Assembly: GCA_031276545.1 (NCBI GenBank) | Contig: JAISMW010000029.1 | Span: forward strand, 1-21,578 | Length of the DNA stretch: 21,578 bases | Direction of reading: 5' to 3' | Origin: Tannerellaceae bacterium | GTDB taxonomy: Bacteria; Bacteroidota; Bacteroidia; Bacteroidales; Tannerellaceae | In this document: positions 18,403 through 21,578 of the stretch, one piece after another | Layout of the letters: every line of letters starts with the position of its first letter | Position numbering within the stretch: the stretch's first letter is position 1 | Program-made: the position numbers and the translations under genes | The notes under the pieces: model-generated | Databases searched by the model: none | Seen by the model: only the letters and a program-made list of their open reading frames with translations | Told to the model about the DNA's origin: nothing

Positions 18403-18480
18403 TGCGAATTCTATGCCATTCGCACAAAACTGACAGGATGTCTCTTTTTTCCCTGACAGGACAGACACCTTTTGACAGTA
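18403..18480 (-). promoter_or_regulatory. groES upstream region: 22-bp dyad and TGACAG repeats
   Basis: TGCGAAT-N8-ATTCGCA at 18403-18424 is a perfect 7-bp dyad. Next to it are CTGACAGGA copies at 18430-18438 and 18453-18461 (23 bases apart) and a third TGACAG at 18473-18478. They lie between the hisS stop and the groES start, where heat-shock control is expected. There is no CIRCE element (TTAGCACTC-N9-GAGTGCTAA). A TATAAT reads on the minus strand nearer the gene (about 18370-18376). The motif arrangement is visible; any regulator is unknown. Confidence 0.4.
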
Positions 18481-18497
18481 TCAGGCACGCAACAAGA

Positions 18498-19853
18498 TTA
18501 AAAATATGCGACCAGTTCGTCCGGCGTCAATAAAACCTGTTCCCCATTCGACATGTTTCTCAGGTTCACCTTACCTTCCGCCATTTCATTTTCTCCTGCA
18601 AGAACAACGTAAGGTATGTTCTTCGCATCGGCGTAGCTCATTTGCTTTTTTATTTTCGCGGCTTCAGGATAAAGTTCGGCACTAATACCGGCAGCACGCA
18701 CCCGCGCCAGCAAAGGAAACAAAAAGGGTACTTCGCTCTCTCCGAAATGAACGAACAATACTTGCGTGGTCTGCAGCGAACCGGCGGGATAGAGGTTTAA
18801 CTGGTTCAATACGTCGAAAATGCGGTCGGCTCCGAATGAGATGCCTACACCCGATACGCCCTCCATCCCGAATATGCCGGTCAGATTGTCATATCGTCCG
18901 CCACCGGTAATACTTCCTGTTTCTGCGTCCAGCGCTTTTACCTCGAAGATGGCGCCGGTATAGTAATTCAGTCCACGCGCCAAGGTGAGGTCCAGCTCCA
19001 GAGACGCATTCAATTCGGTATAAGCCAAATGATTCAGGATAAACTCCAGCTCCGACACCCCTGTCAGTCCGGTGGTGGAAGCAGCCAGTATACGCTTCAG
19101 CGCTCCCAGCTTTTCTTGGTTTGTCCCGCTTAGCCCGATAATGGGTTGCAAACGCTCGATTGCCTGTTCCTGCAAGCCTTTCGAACGGAGTTCTTCATTC
19201 ACATTAGCCTGCCCTATCTTATCTAATTTGTCGATAGCAACCGTTATATCTACAATTTTTTCGGCCTCCTGTATGATTTCGGCAATACCGGAAAGGATTT
19301 TCCGGTTGTTCATCCTTATACTTACCCGAAGGCCGAAACGGCGAAATACCTCGTCCATTATTTGTATCAGTTCCACTTCATTCATCAGCGAATCCGAGCC
19401 TACGACGTCGGCATCGCACTGGAAAAACTCGCGGTAGCGCCCTTTCTGAGGACGGTCGGCACGCCAAACCGGCTGTATCTGATAGCGTTTGAAAGGAAAA
19501 CTGATGTTGTTGCGATGTTGCACCACATAGCGGGCAAAGGGCACCGTCAGGTCGTAACGCAAACCTTTCTCGCAAGCTTTCATTGCAAATTTCGCAGGAT
19601 TGCGTTCCTGCAACTCCGCATCTGTTATGCTGTCGAAGCAGTCGCCTGAGTTTAATATCTTGAACAGCAACTTATCCCCTTCTTCTCCATATTTCCCCAT
19701 TAAGGTAGAAAGATTTTCCATAGCAGGCGTTTCTATCTGCTGGTAGCCATAAAGGTGATACACCTCCCGAATGGTATTAAACACATAATTGCGTTTCGCC
19801 ATTTCTTCCGGCGAAAAGTCTCTGGTTCCTTTAGGTATAGATGGTTTCTGCAT
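18498..19853 (-). CDS. hisS: Histidyl-tRNA synthetase
   Basis: A 451-residue class II synthetase charging tRNA-His. It starts [20 protein letters not shown], the usual N-terminus. Motif 2 region is [20 protein letters not shown] followed by [15 protein letters not shown]. The histidine-specific signature is [15 protein letters not shown], then [17 protein letters not shown]. Motif 3 is [15 protein letters not shown]. The C-terminal anticodon-binding domain runs from about 360 ([13 protein letters not shown]). Intact and of normal length for the family in this phylum. It is transcribed alone ahead of groES, with about 157 bases between them. Confidence 0.97.
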   Translation of the reverse strand: MQKPSIPKGTRDFSPEEMAKRNYVFNTIREVYHLYGYQQIETPAMENLSTLMGKYGEEGDKLLFKILNSGDCFDSITDAELQERNPAKFAMKACEKGLRYDLTVPFARYVVQHRNNISFPFKRYQIQPVWRADRPQKGRYREFFQCDADVVGSDSLMNEVELIQIMDEVFRRFGLRVSIRMNNRKILSGIAEIIQEAEKIVDITVAIDKLDKIGQANVNEELRSKGLQEQAIERLQPIIGLSGTNQEKLGALKRILAASTTGLTGVSELEFILNHLAYTELNASLELDLTLARGLNYYTGAIFEVKALDAETGSITGGGRYDNLTGIFGMEGVSGVGISFGADRIFDVLNQLNLYPAGSLQTTQVLFVHFGESEVPFLFPLLARVRAAGISAELYPEAAKIKKQMSYADAKNIPYVVLAGENEMAEGKVNLRNMSNGEQVLLTPDELVAYF

Positions 19854-19886
19854 GATGTTTATTGATTATACGCATGTTAGAAGGCC

Positions 19887-19894
19887 CAAAGGTA
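19887..19894 (-). promoter_or_regulatory. Probable -7 box of the hisS promoter
   Basis: On the minus strand TACCTTTG is an exact match to TAnnTTTG, 33 bases before the hisS ATG, giving a leader of about 25 bases. The -33 element is not clear. The remaining intergenic bases up to 20098 hold no gene I can support. Confidence 0.5.
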
Positions 19895-20098
19895 CGGAAA
19901 TTTTTATGTTATTCGCGGCTTCAGAAGCCACCTTCAGGATAAACCTTGCGAGAGCTTTGCAAAACGCATCATCACCAGCGTTCCCTTAAAAACAACTCGC
20001 TTTCCCAACATTTTTTCGGGAATAAAGTTCTTTATTAAGGACTAAACTTTCCCTTTTCCCGGTACAAGCCGTCCGGAAGGGGCTTATTCGGCCTCTTA

Positions 20099-20207
20099 TT
20101 ATTTGGTTTTCAGCATATTGTGAGCAATTAGCCCTGGGGATCTCTTCAGATTGTACGCAATGGCCGGTAAAACATGTTGCGTGTGGGTTTTGCGCAGCCC
20201 AACGTAG
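20099..20207 (-). pseudogene. 3' exon of a transposase gene interrupted by the group II intron
   Basis: Reading the minus strand from the intron 3' boundary, one frame stays open for 35 codons: YVGLRKTHTQHVLPAIAYNL, then KRSPGLIAHNMLKTK, ending in two TAA stops at 20096-20101. The Y-x-G-L-x-K-x-x-x-Q-x-x-x-x-A-I-A-Y-N-L-K-R pattern is that of the C-terminus of IS1182/IS5-group DDE transposases (the end of the DDE_Tnp_1_6-type domain). The first base of this exon is the third position of a codon. The rest of the gene must lie on the far side of the intron, outside the window. The right inverted repeat of the element should lie at about 20000-20095 but cannot be identified without the left end. 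Confidence 0.6.
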
Positions 20208-20281
20208 ATCGAGTAGGCAAAGGGAATTTCACCCTAAACCTCTCACAGAACCGTACGTGAAAGTCTCCTCTCATACGGCTC
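20208..20281 (-). ncRNA. Group II intron domains V and VI
   Basis: Domain V is 34 nt (20248-20281). On the minus strand it starts GAGCCGTATGAG and ends CACGTACGGTTC, with the catalytic AGC triad at its second to fourth bases and a distal stem capped by a GAGA tetraloop. Domain VI follows (20212-20247): GAGAGG pairs with CCT-A-CTC, leaving a single bulged A (complement of 20214) seven bases from the 3' end, the expected lariat branch point. The intron ends ...CTCGAT at 20208. Both domains look intact. Confidence 0.88.
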
Positions 20282-20309
20282 TTCTTATTCGGTCAAACTG
20301 CTTAGTACC

Positions 20310-21521
20310 TTACTTTCGTTTCCGATTTCTTTCACTGCCAGTAGGTTTGACTCCCCAAGACCAATGCGCAAATAAGTTAGGTTTCTGCAATGCAATATCT
20401 CCTAACCGATGTACAGTCTCGGTCTTGCGTTTTCTCAAACCTTTGAATTTCCTTCTACCCCAACGAACAAGCCTGTCATTGACATGTTGAAGAACTTGCT
20501 TCAATACTGTGGGATTGTGTTGCCCATAGTAGTTAATCCACCCTTGAATGACGGGGTTGATTTCTTTCGCTATATCCGCTAATTCCATTGGAACCCAATG
20601 GTTCGAATTCCAGTTTTGGATAGCTTCCCATATCTTCGTCCTCGCTTTCTTACTGATTGCGGGAGAAAAATTAAGGAAAACCTCTCCGTGTGCATCTATC
20701 AAGCGTCCGGTCTGAATGTATAACCCGGAAAATTAAATTGTATGTACTCATAGGGGATATCACGATGATTCTTCTTGCAATAAACAATCTTCGTCTTTTC
20801 TTCGTTGACTTCCAACTTGCATTCGGCAAACCGTTTCCTGATGGCTCGTTTGATAAACTCTGCCTGTTTCAAACTTACACAGTGGCATATCGTATCATCG
20901 GCGTATCTTTCAAATGAAATGTCAGAGTAGTTTCTCTTTATCCATTCGTCAAATACATAATGCAGAAACAGATTTGCCAGTATCGGACCGACAACCGAGC
21001 CTTGCGGCACGCCTTTAGTCCTTTCTTCCTGTGTTCCATCCTTCAACTGATAAGGAACGGACAACCAACGTTTGATATCGTAGTCTATATTATCGAAGAA
21101 TCCTTTGATATCCATGTCTAACATCCAATGGACTGTATAGCAGCATTCTTTCGCTTTTGCCACTGCATCAAGTGCTGACCTGTTCGGACGATAGGCATAG
21201 GAATCCTCATGAAAATGGGGTTCTAATGCCGGGCTCGACAGTCATTACAACTACCATTTGAGCGATACGGTCTCCCACCGTTGTGCCGAGAGGACGTTTC
21301 TTTCCGTTTGATTTAGGAATTTCGACAAGCTTCACAGCGGGAGGAAGATAACTTCCCGAACTCATGCGGTTCCATATCTTATACAGATTCCCTTTGAGAT
21401 CGCTCTCAAAATCTGCAATGGATACATTATCCACACCGGCAGTCCCACGATTGGCTTTCACCCTCTTGTATGCTTCCATGACAAGTTGTCTGGAAATCTC
21501 AAATGACTTTGCGTCTTTCAT
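20310..21521 (-). pseudogene. Decayed group II intron reverse transcriptase/maturase
   Basis: Three pieces make one RT. Piece 1 (21521 to about 21230) has the N-terminal RT0-RT2 region (RVKANRGTAGVDNVSIADFE; KSNGKKRPLG; DRIAQMVVVMTVEP), preceded by a strong AGGAGG site. The frame breaks in the CCGGG run at 21229-21233, and the next frame resumes as LEPHFHEDSYAYRPNRSALD. Piece 2 (to 20699) has MDIKGFFDNIDYDI, then directly KRWLSVPYQLKDGT; about 20 residues usual in the family are missing between them. It keeps GVPQGSVVGPILANLFLHYV and the catalytic YADD (about 20894-20905). The frame breaks again near 20705, after GYTFRP. Piece 3 (20310-20702) has the X/maturase domain (ARTKIWEAIQNWNSNH; INPVIQGWINYYGQHN). 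There is no HNH endonuclease domain. It cannot encode a functional RT without repair of both frameshifts. Confidence 0.88.
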
Positions 21522-21578
21522 TAAATCCTCCTAATTTTAATAGTTGTTTAAATCATTTCGCTGAATAAGCTAACCCCT

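Larger units (their letters stand above)
20208..21578 (-). mobile_element. Group II intron (3' part; 5' end outside window)
   Basis: The 3' end is defined by domain V, domain VI and a final GAT at 20208-20210 on the minus strand. The intron encodes a reverse transcriptase (20310-21521), now broken. Domains I-III and the 5' GUGYG end must lie beyond 21578. The intron inserted into a transposase gene in the sense direction, so splicing would restore that frame if the RNA is still active. Confidence 0.85.

Noticed and set aside
18341..18497. CIRCE operator for HrcA before groES
   Set aside because: No TTAGCACTC-N9-GAGTGCTAA or close variant is present on either strand.
19789..19989. 66-codon plus-strand frame across the hisS start
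   Set aside because: It covers the hisS N-terminus and promoter on the opposite strand and shows no coding character.
20020..20060. Inverted repeat AAAGTT...AACTTT as the IS right end
   Set aside because: Only a 6-bp dyad; without the left end of the IS it cannot be told from chance.

Overview
The window looks like a Bacteroidales chromosome, most likely a Parabacteroides/Tannerellaceae-type gut bacterium. The evidence is a 2088-residue secreted protein ending in a type IX secretion (T9SS) sorting domain, an RprX/RprY two-component pair, several TAnnTTTG (-7) promoter boxes typical of the phylum, and Bacteroidales-like sigma/anti-sigma genes. Genus is an inference; phylum is well supported.

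Layout. (1) 142-6408, minus strand: a giant GC-rich surface protein with a signal peptide, Ig/FN3-like modules, an InlB-type repeat, a Pro/Thr/Gly linker and a T9SS C-terminal domain, followed by an inverted-repeat cluster. (2) 6409-7262: a divergent intergenic region with a perfect 18-bp hairpin and an array of exact 42-bp repeats. The two leftmost units of the array carry the unit core in inverted orientation. (3) 7263-13320, plus strand: a tight five-gene operon encoding a small two-helix membrane protein, a mini-protein that is little more than a signal peptide plus a T9SS-CTD-like domain, RprX sensor kinase, RprY response regulator and a tricorn-like peptidase. A strong intrinsic terminator closes it. 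(4) 13364-16300, minus strand: a lone O-antigen ligase/polymerase-like membrane protein, then an ECF sigma, membrane anti-sigma candidate and Spy/CpxP-like periplasmic protein operon. (5) 16345-18340: groES-groEL with its own terminator and an upstream region with dyad and TGACAG repeats. (6) 18498-19853: hisS. (7) 20099-21578: the 3' end of a transposase gene interrupted by a group II intron. The intron has intact domains V and VI, but its reverse transcriptase is decayed by two frameshifts and an internal deletion. The intron 5' end and the upstream exon lie beyond the window.

Taken together, much of the window concerns envelope biology and stress: a T9SS-exported surface protein, the RprXY regulator with a periplasmic protease, an ECF/Spy envelope-stress cassette and the GroESL chaperonin. 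The right edge is decayed mobile DNA. The least explained structure is the 42-bp repeat array in the divergent region ahead of the rprXY operon.
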